A stretch of 64,000 nt of DNA from the NCBI GenBank assembly GCA_001792895.1, contig MARA01000006.1, positions 372,001 through 436,000 on the forward strand. The letters run 5' to 3'. Every line of letters begins with the position of its first letter. Position 1 is the first letter of the stretch. A model generated the notes under the pieces. The model did no database searches and had not been told where the DNA came from. It worked only from the letters and a program-made list of their open reading frames with translations. This DNA comes from Lentinus brumalis. Lineage: Eukaryota; Basidiomycota; Agaricomycetes; Polyporales; Polyporaceae. Position numbers and translations under genes: made by a program. Shown one piece after another: positions 36,938-53,094 of the stretch.

Positions 36938-39747
36938 ATGACCAGCTTACGCACGTTCCAAACCGAGATAGACGAGATATCGCACCGCGAGGTCGCGAAG
37001 CAGCGCGCGTACGCCGTCGAGCGAGCAAAGCTCGAGAAAGACGCGAAGAAGACCACTAGCAAGGGCCATGCGCGGAAAGAGAGCACTGAGGCCGCCGACG
37101 TCTCGAAGTCCCCGGCCAAAGAGCCAATAGCGTCCCCCGCTGTCCCGGGCAGCGGAGATGCAGTGATGTCGGATGTCGATGAGCAGCTCCAGGTGAGTGC
37201 CTTACCCCAGTCTACCCCGCATCGCGCTTTACGTCGCTACACGCACCTGTCATTGTCAACCATCACGCTGACATGCGTCCCGATGCACCGAATGGCAGTC
37301 ATTACTGCTCTCCCGAATACCCGAAAACCTCGAGACAGCTCGGAACCTCATCGCCTCCCTACTTACGCGAAACTTTGGCGAGTATGTGTTCCGAATAGGT
37401 TCGCACCCGACACATGCAAGATTGTTCGCTGTGCAACCAGTCACCGAGGAGGATACATGGCAGGGAACGGCGCGGACGACTGAGGAGCTCGACGTCATCA
37501 TTCAGGAGACTACAACCGTAGTGGATGAGGTTGGTGGGAAGGTGCGTGTCTGTTTGCTCGCCATCAGACCTTCTACTCTCTGAACGTCTTGTACTCTCCC
37601 AAAAGACGTCAATATTGTTCGACAGCAGGTCAGATCATCCAAGGGCAGCGTTACTGCTACGATTACCACCGCCCGATGTAGCCACTACGCCGGAGGTCCG
37701 GTGCGCGGTGGTCGGGAACGTGGACAGTGGCAAGTCGACCACGTTAGGTGTCCTGACAAGGGGTATGTCCTTCTGGATTGTCTGTGGGCTTGCCTCCTCA
37801 TGCACGTTGTCGACAGGACAGCTGGACGATGGCAGAGGACGCGCGAGAGTGAGCTTATTCAGGCACAAGCACGAGATTGAGAGTGGACGGACTTCTAGCG
37901 TGGGCATGGAGGTGCGTAATTCTATGCATCCGTCGCTCTCCGCACGTCTTACAATGCGCTGGTCCTCGTGCAGATTCTTGGGTTCGGGCCGACCGGAAAG
38001 CCAATACTTCCGCCGACAGCGCATTCAACCGACCCGGAGGTCATTCGCCGGGAGAAGATGGGCTGGGAGGAGATTTCAATACAGGCATCCAAGATAATCT
38101 CGTTCAGTGGTACGTGTGTCTGTTCCTTGTCCGATAGTCCACTCCGCTCAACGCTGTCCATACAGACCTGGCCGGCCATGAACGATATCTGAAGACCACC
38201 CTATACGGGTTGACATCAGGGTCGCCATCCTGTGTTATCCTTATCGTCGGAGGCAACGCCGGACTCATAGGAATGTCGAAGGAGCACTTAGCAATAGCTC
38301 TGGCTCTCAGCGTGCCTGTGGTCGTCTGCATAACGAAGGCAAGTCGGCTCTTACTCTTCGGGGCAGACTCTCACTTACGCGCATATATGCGGTGATAGAT
38401 TGACATGACTCCTCCTAACATCCTTGCGAAGACGGTGGAGCAAGTGTCGAAGATCCTGCGTAGCCCGGGGTGTAGGTCAGTTCGACCGCTGTCATGGGTC
38501 TCGAAAGCGATCTGATCGTCTCTTAGGAAAACACCCGTATTTATCAAGTCCATTGAGTCTGCAGTCGCGGTGGCCCAGTCTTTCGGCAAGGAGCGGTATG
38601 GCACTGCTTAAGCTACGGCGACACGCTCTCTTACTCAGGTTTTGACAGATTAGCACCGGTCTTCCAAACTTCGAATGTCACTGGAGAGGGACTGGACTAC
38701 GTACGTGTCAGCTTCCCTCGCATCGTTGCGTCTGTTAACCTGCTGCTTTAGCTGAGGACGTTCCTCAACCTACTTCCGGCCAGCGAGAGTGACAGCGAGA
38801 AGTTCCTGACCGACCAGCCTTTAGAGGTGCTCTCTCAGCCACACAGATGCTTGTACTTGTCGCTCACCGGTTATCCAGTACTCAATAACTGAGGTCTACT
38901 CCGTGCCCTACGTAGGAACCGTGGTCGACGGGATCCTCAATTCGGGCACCGTGAAGACCGGGGACTCCGTCCTCTTTGGTCCGGACTCGAACGGCAATTT
39001 TCACGGCACTGTCATCAAGTCGATAGAGCGTAAACGGTATGTGTCTCCATGATGCGCGAGGATCACGGCCATGTTGACGATGCTCCCATTACTCTAGCGC
39101 ACGGGTGCCGAGTGCCGAGGCCGGGCAGTGCGTGTCCTTTGCGCTCAAGCGTGTAAGACGTACGGATGTGAGGAAGGGCATGGTCTTGGTGCACAAGACC
39201 GAGACACTGCCCAAAGGTGAAGTTTATCCAGTGCATATACTTATACGAACGATGTGCTCATCACATAAATGCGCAGCTGTCCGGCAGTTCGAGGGCCAGG
39301 TCCTCATCCTGTAGTACGTATGCTCTTGGAGCTGCACGGCTGTGTGCTAACGTGTTGATAGTCACAACACTACTCTGCAACGGAATTATCAAGCCATGCT
39401 GCACTGTGGTGTAAGTCTTCAGTGTCTAGTCATCGGCATTACGATGATATATAGCTGCGCGAGTGAGGTGCTGACTCGGACTTTGATCGCAGGCTGTGCG
39501 CCAGACAGTGCGCATAGTGTCCATGGATCACCCGCAAGGGATCCTTCGCACTGGGGACCGGGCGACGGTGACGTTCGAGTTCATCTCGCACCCCGAGTTC
39601 ATCAAGGAGGGCATGAAGCTGCTCTTCCGCGAGGGCAAGACGAAGGTGCGTCTCGCCCAGACCGCTCCTGAATCTTGCTGTGTTACTGTATGCATTCTTA
39701 CTGACGACGGCGGGCAGGGTCTGGGCGTTATCACACGATTATTGTGA
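36938..39747 (+). CDS. GTP-binding protein 1-type translational GTPase (GTPBP1/2 family)
   Basis: EF-Tu-like GTPase of about 640 residues in many exons, start ATG 36938 ([18 protein letters not shown]). The N-terminal extension reads [20 protein letters not shown] and [20 protein letters not shown]. The G domain has P-loop [17 protein letters not shown], the family block [20 protein letters not shown]3 in [16 protein letters not shown], and G4 TKID followed by [11 protein letters not shown]. Domains II and III follow: [41 protein letters not shown] and [16 protein letters not shown], ending [20 protein letters not shown] is diagnostic for GTPBP1/GTPBP2, cytosolic factors linked to ribosome rescue and mRNA turnover. 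All G motifs are intact. Exons are joined by normal 50-60 nt introns. Confidence 0.93.
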
Positions 39748-40646
39748 CCGGGCTGTCTTGTGTTTTTGGAGGTTCTCGTCTTCTTCGGTATCACTCCCAT
39801 TGTACTCTGGAGATCGGAACGTCACGACGAGGCGTTGTATGTAGCATATGTGTATGTAGGCAGTGAGCGCGCTGTATTCCGATGTCGTTGTCGTTATTGT
39901 CGTATCAGACCACCGTTGGTCGTCACGGGAATGACAGTAATGCATGGCGCTGCACACCTTCCGACGACGCATCCGCTCGCAATCCGGTAAGCTTCCCGGT
40001 ATACTCTCAACCTTCTGTGACTGGAAGACGGACAGGAAATGGTTCCGCGGAGGTTGAACGGACTTGAACCCAGGCTATCGATTCTGAGATGCGTCTATCC
40101 GCCCGAAGGCCCGAGACTCGGAAGCGTGCATATAGTGGGCTAGATGTCGTAGACAGAAGCCGGATTGGACTAGATTTGACAGATAGTCAGACACAGCGTC
40201 GCGACAGAAGATGGCACACACAACGAGTCAGACAGCAGAGTTGTTGAGAGCAACAAAAGACTCAGAGTGGAAGACCAGGAAAGGTGCCATTTTTGTACAG
40301 TACAGCCTCCGCTGCTAGTTGTGGACGCGTCAGTCACGGCGCCTCCTGAGCTCTCCTGACTTGCACTTGAACGCCGTGTACTTCATATAAGACTGTGGAC
40401 TATATGCGCCTCCTTCTCTGCAACGCATGACCATCCCCCAGGCCTGTCCATCTTGTCACAGCGCTCAGAGACGAAGTTGACGGTGAGCACTCAATGTCTG
40501 CCAGCACGCGTTCGTGTTATCTGATGAACCTTCACCCACACCCATTCACTCACACGGACCTCAATCTTCTGTCATACGCTTGTCATAAGCTGGAAGCTGG
40601 TGGTTGAACCAGCTATCGTATCCTAGGACGCCTGCATCACACCGCC
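39748..40646. other. Intergenic
   Basis: About 900 bases between the GTPase stop and the RING gene start. A tRNA-like GGGTTCAAGTCC string occurs on the minus strand near 40060, but no cloverleaf can be folded around it. No gene is seen. The last part is the RING gene promoter. Confidence 0.5.
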
Positions 40647-43317
40647 ATGTCGCGAACGCTCTCACTGCAAGAGAGGCGGGATGAGCGCAACAGGCCGAAC
40701 CACCGGAGAACGCGTTCCGCCGGCACATTCCCCATATCCGCGTCAACATCCGAGGCCCCATCAAGGACGCGTGGCGCGCGTGGTCATGCATCGCGCCGCT
40801 CAGATCCAGTATCGTTGAGTACTCCCGAGCTGCTCCAGCGATCTGGGGAGGCCGTTCGATACCCCGCCATCCCTGTGCCTACCGCAGTCCCACCCGGTCT
40901 GACCATAGGACGTGGTCCTGCTCTACCGTCAAATGGCGAGCGCGTGGACAACCCACCGCCTCCACGTGCACCTATATGGGACGTACCCCTCTTCGAAGAC
41001 GGGCGGAGAGCCGCGACGAACACAAATACAGGCGGGGAGGGAAACCATGCTGGTGGCGGGCGACCGCCTGATCCACCGAGAGGATTTCTGGGCAAGCTCC
41101 TGGAGCTTTTGGGCTATGCCGGCCAGGATGCGAAGGCCCGACGAGCACTGGTGTCATTGGTGTTCGCCCAGTTGTGGTGGTTTGCCCAGGTACGTCTTGC
41201 TTTGAGCGACGTCCCGAGCCGTGGGACACTCTGAGACATGCTACATCTGCCCCCGTCGTGACGTGAGTCGTAGGACAGTGGAAGTTCCCCAGACGGCCGG
41301 ACTTTCATTGCTTTGCCCTTCCGCTTTCACTTCCAGTCCTTCGGATGTGTACGGCCAGCCGCCGCGCTGCTCACACAGCCTGGAAGATTGACCTCTTACA
41401 CGAGGTAGGAGACCAGAAGGAGCACTCAAAACCATTCCATACCGAACCCCAGGGAGCTGCTCGCAGTAAGAGATGCTGCAGTCTCTCCTGCCGTACACAG
41501 GCGGATGGTGGCCGTCGGGCAAAACAGTGGAAGTTGTACTTTCCTCGAAGACATTTCAAGGACCTGACCGCCATGCACCGAGACTTTGTGGCGCGAGTAT
41601 GCGTCTGCGCGCTACGTAACAAACACGGGCAGGCGACACATTTGGCATGTAGCAGAGTGATCCACGAAAAGGTGTCGCCCATGATAGCTCAATGGCGCTG
41701 ATTGTAGTCTGCAGTTTGTCGTTGTCATCACTCTCTTGGTGTACTCAGGCACACACGAGAGCCCGACGATGCCTGGATTGACGGAGTGGGAGGCATGTGA
41801 CAGGCCATTGGGGATGTGGAACGCTCTATGGCTGATCAAAGTCGTGCTCAGTTCCGCGTTGTCATTGTGGGCCTGGCAGAGGGAACGCGTACATGCCAGG
41901 AAGTGAGCGTTCCCTGCTCCTGTTCTTGTCCCTCACGATTGATCTTCATCTACAGCACGATGAGGCAGCGCAATAGCACCAACGATGAGGACGAACTCGC
42001 AAGGCAACGCGTCCTGAACGGCCAACCTCACTATCCGCGGGCCAATGCTGGTAGGGCGGCTCCCCGTCGGCCCAATTCCTCGCGCACGTCAGGACTGTCC
42101 TATGAAGGGACGGGTTCGAATGGAGAGAATCGGCGTGACGGGCCGCCGCCATCGCGCCTATATGCAAGGTCAGCACATCCCACCTTGTAAGAGCAAGTGT
42201 CACTGATATCGTAAGTATTCAGGGTGTCGCTCTTTACATCTTTCATCGGATTGGCGTGGTTCTTGGCGGCGCATGTCCTCGAGTACACGTCCGTCAACAC
42301 TTGTCGCACCGCTGCGCCACATGTTTGGTGGCTCACGTTCGGCATCTTATGTACCCTCTACCTCATGATCCTCGAGATCTTTCTGCTGGGCCTCCTCGTT
42401 TTCATACTCGGTCCGGTTCTATTTGTAAGCCGTCAAGCCTCGCGTTCATCACAGTATACTCACATCGTTGGCGTAGCTCATGTACAACATTATACTTCTG
42501 TGCCTGGGACGGCATCCTCTCCAGAACCCGCATTATATCAAGCCCGACATCGACAAGCTCGCAAAGTCCGTCGTCGACCAGATACCCCTTGTGCTCTACA
42601 TCCCACCTCCGCCTGGCGAGTCCGCAGATCCTATCACAATCCCCCCGCAGCACACTCTTATCCTCCCAAGAATTCTGCACCTTCTCTACCGAAACGACGG
42701 TTTGCGTTCTTCCAGCGCAAGAAGAGCAAGAATGCTTCCGCTGCGCATGGAGGGTCGTCCGACTTCAAGGCTCGATCCGACAAAGAGAAGGACCTCGAGG
42801 CCGCTCCCGAAACAGACGACGACGAGGACGTGCCGTGGGACGAGATGTGGGAGAAGGGCGACTTTCCGTTCGTCCGGCTCGAGGGCAACCGCGCTGTGTG
42901 TGCGATCTGCTTGATGGACTTTGAGGAGCCGAAGCGCATACGTGGCAAGAAGGCCGCTGCCGCCGAAGATGACGCGAATGGCGAACCTTCTGCTCCGTCT
43001 CCGGGTGCGCCCGGTGCGGAGGCGACGCAGGAGATCCAGGTGGAGGCTGTCACGGAGGAGGAGCGGGACAACTTGAAGTTGACTGATGCCGGGGAGGGGG
43101 CGCAACCGTTGAGATTGTTGGGGTGTGGACATGTATTCCACGTGAGTGTCGATATACGATATCCCGATCATCTGCAGGGTACTCACCTTCATCTGCCACC
43201 TAGAAAACTTGCCTGGACCCGTGGCTCACGGACGTATCGGGGCGCTGTCCGATTTGCCAGCGTCCGGTGGAGATCCCCCAGCCGAAGAAGAAGGGCAAGC
43301 GGCGTCGCGGTACATAG
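40647..43317 (+). CDS. Membrane-bound RING-H2 E3 ubiquitin ligase
   Basis: Start ATG 40647 (MSRTLSLQERRDERNRPNHR). A disordered N-terminus is followed by transmembrane helices: SLVFAQLWWFAQ joined to FVVVITLLVYSG, NALWLIKVVLSSALSLWAW, SFIGLAWFLAAHVLEY, and LCTLYLMILEIFLLGLLVF. The C-terminus has an extended RING finger split by an acidic, Ala-rich insert: CAICLMDFEEPKRIRGKK, then LRLLGCGHVFHKTCLDPWL and CPICQRPVEIPQ. It ends with a basic KKKGKRRRGT tail. This layout fits fungal transmembrane E3 ligases of internal membranes. Intron 1 (41190-41714) is unusually long at 525 nt and carries a foldback element. The frame breaks at 42641-42646, where six C's would need to be seven to join ITIPP to AAHSYPPKNSAPS, probably a base-calling error. 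Confidence 0.85.
41274..41543. mobile_element. MITE-like foldback element inside the RING ligase intron
   Basis: The 525-nt intron contains imperfect terminal-inverted-repeat-like segments. The left one holds GGCCGGACTTTCATTGCTTT followed by GCCC (41296-41318). The right one, read on the minus strand, holds AACTTCCACTGTTTTGCCCG (41517-41536). The same paired segments occur in the EF3 intron at 63.4-63.6 kb. There is no transposase frame. The outer limits and any target-site duplication are uncertain, so this is a non-autonomous element by inference. Confidence 0.55.
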
Positions 43318-43968
43318 TCTGTGTTCAGTGGTATCTTTTCATGTGCTGTGCCATATGTCTCCACTCATTGGACTGAACAACGTAATGTCTGTAGTGTATC
43401 TATCACCTGTGCTTGTATGATATCCCCCTTATGCTCGTGCCACTGCGGCTTCCCGCCGCGAAGACAGCTGCGCAGGTTCGAGGGAAGGTATGTACCTGTC
43501 TCTTCTTCGGTACTCACATGAATGTTGTAAGGTCATGTTAGACAAGACTCGCGCGGATGACGTTGACGCTTCGTCCGCAGATTCTCCATCATTAGGCACA
43601 ATGGACCCACAATTCGAACACGCATGTCGCGTCGATACTCCCTCTATCTCATTCCGCCACGATCGCGTCTTGACTCTGGTGGATCTTCAGGGATCTCCGG
43701 TCGCGATCCTTCATGATTCTCCAGCAGCCGGCGTCCACAGCATTTTGGTCCATTACTGTACGCCACGCCTTTGGCTACAGCGATACAACCCCGCCTGATC
43801 AGTACTCATTCCCCGGACAATCATGCGTGATCGAGATGCGCCCTCCGATGACATGGAAGGGGCAACCTCGCACCCAGAAATACGACAGTGACGAGGTTTT
43901 CCCACTTTTACTCCGACGTCATATAACTGTCCGTTGCGGTCGTGGCGTACGCCCGCGGACAGATCAAG
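43318..43968. other. Intergenic
   Basis: About 650 bases between the RING gene stop and the CBM1 gene start. Short open frames only. The last 50 bases hold a TATA-like element for the CBM1 gene. Confidence 0.5.
43921..43926 (+). promoter_or_regulatory. TATA-like element of the CBM1 gene
   Basis: ATATAA 48 bases upstream of the CBM1 protein's start codon. Called by position only. Confidence 0.35.
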
Positions 43969-44887
43969 ATGCTCTACGGTATCTTCATTGCACTCAGCTT
44001 CTTCCTGCTCGCTGCGCGCGTTTCTGCGCAGGCGCCTGCCTGGGGACAGTGTGGTGGAGTCGGCTGGTGAGTCGTTTCGCGAACATCCTCGAATTTGGCA
44101 GTTGTGGCCAACCGGTTGGTGATGCAGGGCAGGAAGCACCACCTGCGCATCGGGCTCTGTATGCACGAAGCTCAACGACTGTACGTGTCACCTTCATCAC
44201 ACACCTACGTGCTCCCGTTGCTCCGTTATTGACGGACCCTGTCGCAGATTACTCGCAGTGCATCCCCGGCGCCGCGTCGAGCACGACAATCGCGACCGCT
44301 CCCGGTAGCACCATTACCCCGCCTACCAGCACAGTGCCCACGACGGTGCCGCAGGGACCTACCACAACATCGACCGGAGCAACGCCCACAGGGTCCCAGA
44401 TCCGCGCTGTCGAGGGACCCGTATACCACTTCTACCTCCAGAACAAGGGTACGTCACCTGCGCTACCACAGTGCCTTCTCCTGCCGCCACCCGCAGTGCT
44501 GCACTGCCCACAGCGCAGCTGGCTGACGTCGACTCCTATTTGCCCGCAGGCGGGAAGCCGGTCCTGGGTCCTGAGGCGTCTTCAGGGTACTTCACGATCG
44601 GGACGACGATCTCGCTGAACAACGCGGACGGAAGCAAGCTCTACGTCAACGTGGACACCAGCGCGGCGACCTCGTACAAGCCGCTCACCCTCGACGCCGT
44701 TGCGAAGACGACGGACTGGGCCCTTGAGGGAGACACGATCATCACGACTGCGCCGCGGGAACTCAACTTCTTGGCCTGCTCCACTGCCGACGCTACCGTG
44801 TACGACGTGTACCTCCAGGAAGGGAACGATACACCCACGGGCGCATCGTGCTCGATGGCCAGCTTGCATTTGCCGTGTCTGTGCTGA
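43969..44887 (+). CDS. Secreted CBM1 protein with an unknown C-terminal domain
   Basis: About 245 residues in four exons, start ATG 43969. The signal peptide MLYGIFIALSFFLLAARVSA is followed directly by a complete CBM1 cellulose-binding module: QAPAWGQCGGVGW, AGSTTCASGSVCTKL and NDYYSQCIP. It has the aromatic residues and four cysteines expected for the cellulose-binding face. A Thr/Ser/Pro linker follows (TPPTSTVPTTVPQGPTTT). The last 125 residues form a separate domain: IRAVEGPVYHFYLQN, KGGKPVLGPEASSGYFTIG, ISLNNADGSKLYVNVD, LTLDAVAKTTDWALEGDTI and LNFLACSTADATVYDVYLQE. The domain appears beta-rich and contains no catalytic motif I know. The protein is likely secreted onto cellulose, possibly as an accessory or a new enzyme class. 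The domain assignment is open. Confidence 0.85.
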
Positions 44888-45104
44888 GCAATGATAGTTA
44901 TACCGAGATATGCTACGGACAACGTCGTGTACTACTTTGTTCCTCGAGGTATGAACACTTTGAGACTCCGTGCTGGGCACGCGGTTGCCACAGACGCGTC
45001 GCGACGCGACGCGCCGGTCACGTGTATAGCCGAGGCGATGAGGTCAAGGTCGGCAAAGGCGCTCGGTCTCGCACCATATCCGTCACTGTCCCAGCCTGTG
45101 CGCA

Positions 45105-47109
45105 ATGTCGACTGCGTACGAACCTGTACCATCGGATTCGGACGCACCGCCTGCGCAATCCCCACAAAAGACACAAACCAGGCTGCTCACCGTCCGCAGA
45201 CTCTTGCTCTTCTCCCTCACGGTCGTCCTCGTCTCGCTAGCAGCGTACAAGTCGGAAGAGTGGACCGCAGAGAAGACACATCTTGGTCCAGGAACAGGAT
45301 CCGACGGCTCTCCCGGGCATAGCGAAGAAGATATCATCATCAAGCCTCCCACACCCACACCACCGTCAAACGATACCGATATGTCTTCAGGAGGGAAATA
45401 CAGTGTTGGCTAGTGAGTACTTATCCTAACTTGGTAGTCTTTGCCCCCTCCCCCTCGATCGTACATCTGTCAATGTGGTGGTGCGCCCCCGTTTCAAGTA
45501 TGATGCAGCGGCATGTGTACCCCTTGGAACAGCGCTGTTAAGGGCCACAGCTTGTGAACAACGGTACATCATAGTTAGCTCAGAGTCTATGGCGTCTACT
45601 GTCTATCACGATTGGTAGACGTCCTATACTTGCGCACATGTTTTGACAAACGTTGGGCTCCCCTGTTCTGTGGCACCATATATCCTAAACGCTATACTGA
45701 ACGCTTCCTCTCCGCAGCTTTGTGAACTGGTGCGCGTCATAGTACGAGGAACGATCATCCCTATATGACGCATCTTTCGCAGGGGGATCTACGGACGCAA
45801 GTTCCCGCCGTCACTCATCCCAGCAGATAACCTCACGTGCGTACACAGATCGTCGGATTCCTGTTGCGCCATTGTGACGCGTTTCACAGACACATCCTTT
45901 ACGCCTTCGCGGATCTCAAAGCAGACACTGGAGAAGTTCATCTCTCCGACAGTTGGGCCGATACGGACATTCATTACCCCGGCGATTCATGGAATGACAA
46001 CGGCAAGAACCTCTACGGCAACTTCAAGGCGATCTACAAGCTTAAGCAGCAGCATCGCCACCTGAAAGTCTTACTCTCGATCGGGGGTTGGACCTACTCT
46101 CCCCGCTTCCACCCGATTGTCGTCAATCCTGCCCTGCGCTCTAAGTTCGTGGCCTCCTCGATCAGGCTGCTCGAAGACCTGGGTCTGGATGGCCTTGACG
46201 TCGATTACGAGTATCCGCAGAACGACGAGCAAGCGCGCGGTTATGTGGCTCTTCTGCGAGAGATGAGGGCAGCATTGGATGCCCACGCAAGTCGCAAAGG
46301 CGCCAACTACAGGTTCCTGCTAACTGTAAGCTCGTCCCTGTTCCTGCTGCGCAGGACCACGCGTGCTGACAACATGCGCAGATCGCGGCGCCGTGTGGTC
46401 CGGACAACTACCAGAAGCTGCACGTTCGCGAGATGGACCAGTCCCTTGACTTCTGGAACATGATGGCGTATGACTTCGGTGAGCACATTCCACGAGTACT
46501 TCATATTCACCTACTCACCGTCTTGTCTTTCGCGCAGCTGGTTCCTGGGACTCCGTGGCAGGCCACCAAGCGAACGTCTTCGGCGGCCAAATCAGTGCTT
46601 CACAGGCAATCAACTGGTATGTCGCCCAGGGTGTCCCACGCGACAAGGTCGTCATGGGCATCCCCCTCTACGGCCGAAGCTTCATGAATACGGAGGGACC
46701 AGGCGCGCCGTTCCAAGGGCTCGGTCCCGGCAGCTGGGAGCAGGGTGTCTACGATTACCGCGCGCTGCCTCTACCAGGCTCGTACGTCTTCCAGGACGAC
46801 AAGCTGCTCGCGAGCTGGTCGTATGACTACGAGAAGAAGGAGATGATCAGCTACGACAGCGAACAGGTCGGGCACTGGAAGGGCGAGTACATCCGGCGGG
46901 AGGGCCTGCGAGGGAGCATGTTCTGGGAGTTGAGCGGCGACAAGGGATCGCCGCGTGACGGCATGGAGGGTGGTCCTGGGAAAGACCCGCAGCCAGGGCG
47001 GAGTCTCGTGGCAGTGGTCAAGAACGCCATGGGCGAGCTCGATCGGAGTCCGAACTGGCTGCAGTACGAAGGGAGCCAGTATGACAATATGCGCGCTGGA
47101 ATGCCGTAA
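45105..47109 (+). CDS. Membrane-anchored GH18 chitinase-like glycoside hydrolase
   Basis: Start ATG 45105. A short cytosolic tail (MSTAYEPVPSDSDAP) leads to a signal-anchor helix (RRLLLFSLTVVLVSLAAY) and a Pro/Thr stalk. The GH18 barrel begins at YFVNWGIYGRKFPPSLIP. Strand-3 motif VLLSIGGWTYSPRF and the catalytic DxxDxDxE (LDGLDVDYEYPQND) are intact. They are followed by FWNMMAYDFAGSWD, MGIPLYGRSFM, the chitinase-insertion region and GLRGSMFWELSGDKG. The family cuts chitin by substrate-assisted retention. A type II anchor suggests action at the cell surface, for example in wall remodelling. The first intron is long (45413-45717), and the next exon is only 12 nt (45718-45729). The C-terminus has no chitin-binding module. 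Confidence 0.92.
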
Positions 47110-49238
47110 GAAAATCGTGGCCGTGGTGTACAACAGGTACTATCTCTTGCACGCGTTCTTATCATATACTCCGCTGACGTATCGTGGACAGTATCATACC
47201 TATCTCATAATATGCAATGGACATAGTACGCTTGCACATGCACGCTTGACTTCGACGGTGTGCTCTTCGAAGACGCCAACACGGACCCTCTCTGAGAAGA
47301 GGTGCCGACTATCAACGGTCAGCGGTGACTTTCTTGTGCGCCAGGAGACGATATTGACGGCCCCGACTACTCAGTGTCATACAACCTTGATAACTCGCTT
47401 GCGTGACGTTGTATTCCCTGCGGGCGCTTACTTGCACGTTCTTGAACGGTTGCCATATACGGAAGCTTCAAGCGGTAACCCCATGGTGGCGAGAATCTCG
47501 GTTCGTCGATCTGACGCTTTCCGGTCGTAATTGAGAAGACACTCGAGCCGCCTCATGATACTGCGACATGACATCGACGGTAGGGTTCGTGGTTTCCCGA
47601 CAACATCGGTAGGCTGATATGACGTACAGGACGCACAACGTTGTCTTTTATGGATTACTTCTGCAATGAAAATGGAGTGGGGTCGCCTTGCGGTGGTCAT
47701 GAGCAATATAGCTGTACGCAGACGATGCACATGGACAGCGTATAAGCTTCGGTCGCTTACTATACCAGCAATGCCGAAAAAGCTCGTGGTGGTACGTACT
47801 GACCGTCCGCATCCCTCGGCAATTTGGCATCAAACTCGTGCAGGCGAATCAGCATATCCAAGGAGGTGAAAGGGGGCCCGCATTTGGCCGATCAGCTCCG
47901 GTAGGCCAGCCTCTTGACCTTCCAAACCGAATGCGTCGCATATCGGTCATCTAGCACTACTTGACATAGGCACGGTCCAACGGCATCTTCTCTTACGCGT
48001 TCCTTAGGTAAATCCGGTGTAAAAGCACGTCCATCAGGCTCATGGCAGGCTACGGTGACCTCGTCCCCCAACTCTATCCTACTCTATCGCGTAACGCAAA
48101 TGCCAAGTTCATCAAAACTGATAACAGCACCACTCGTACGTCTTCGAAGCCGATCTTGTTTTGAATTGCAGAGTACTTGATCTCGGGCTCACATCGCTGC
48201 CATCTGTATAGCAAGGCCCGCACGCCCTGTACACGACGCGAACACGAGGACACGGCTTGCAAGCCCTGAGCCTGTCTGACACTGCGCAGGGCGCATGTCC
48301 CTGCTGCCGAGAACGCGTACGTATGTATCCGCGGCAACACACCAGCGCGACACTATGACGATAGATAACGATAGACTCGCCGAGTGTGACCTTGGAAACC
48401 GTGTTAATGTCGGCTTGTATCCAGGCATGAAATAACCGATATGACCCCAGAGGCTGATCTACAGAAGGGCGAGTTCCTCGGGCCCCGACGGTGTTTAGAG
48501 TTAGACTTTCGAGGGAACCCGAGGCGTCCGCGTGCTACCCACTTCGACCGATGCGAACGACCCGCTCGGGTGCCAAGGCGGGTAGCCTCCCCTGTCCCAG
48601 ACGCGCTGCCGTGAGCCTACTGCTCGGGCCCAGTCACTACGACGCCTGCCTTGAGCCTCGCCTATACCCAGATCCAACCACTAGCAAGCATGCTGTCTCT
48701 AGCGGGTGCGCCGAGCAAGCATGTCTGATACCGCTGAAACCTTACTTGTCAGCCTGAGGCTGAACGCCCAGCGTCCCCGAGAATGTAAGTTCGGCTGCCT
48801 TGCCCGAGCACCAACCGAGTCAATCGTATGTTGTAGGTCCACACGACGGTGGGTGTGATCCGCGAGGCCACCATGCGGTAATGCTGCTGCAAATTGCATC
48901 CGGGGTCGTCACTGCGGTCTGGTTAGTTTTCGCTCGCGTTCGTGCCGAAGGACAATGAGTCATAAAGCGCTTGGATATCTGGGTGCTTAGTACAGCAGCA
49001 AGAAAGATACAAAGTTAGATAGTTGGTCATGCGCAGAACAGCCTATACGAAGCAGATGCCAGGACTAGGATTACAAGCGTGCGATACTTCCAAGACATCA
49101 TAACGATACGACGGTCCGTATATCACGTATATCAACAGGGAATACAGCCGTACGGAGCGGACCACGGGGGTATGAGCGAAGGCTGCCGCGGCGACTCGTG
49201 TAGGAGGCGTTGTAGTAGATGACCGTGACGTCGGAATG
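47110..49238. other. Intergenic, gene-free
   Basis: About 2.1 kb between two convergent stop codons (GH18 and NDR kinase). Only short frames are present and no repeat or RNA signal was recognised. Confidence 0.5.

Positions 49239-53094
<3,856 letters not shown>

Noticed and set aside
40030..40115. tRNA-like sequence on the minus strand (GGGTTCAAGTCC with an upstream CTCAGAA loop-like string)
   Set aside because: The T-stem and anticodon stem do not pair and there is no matching acceptor stem, so no tRNA is called.
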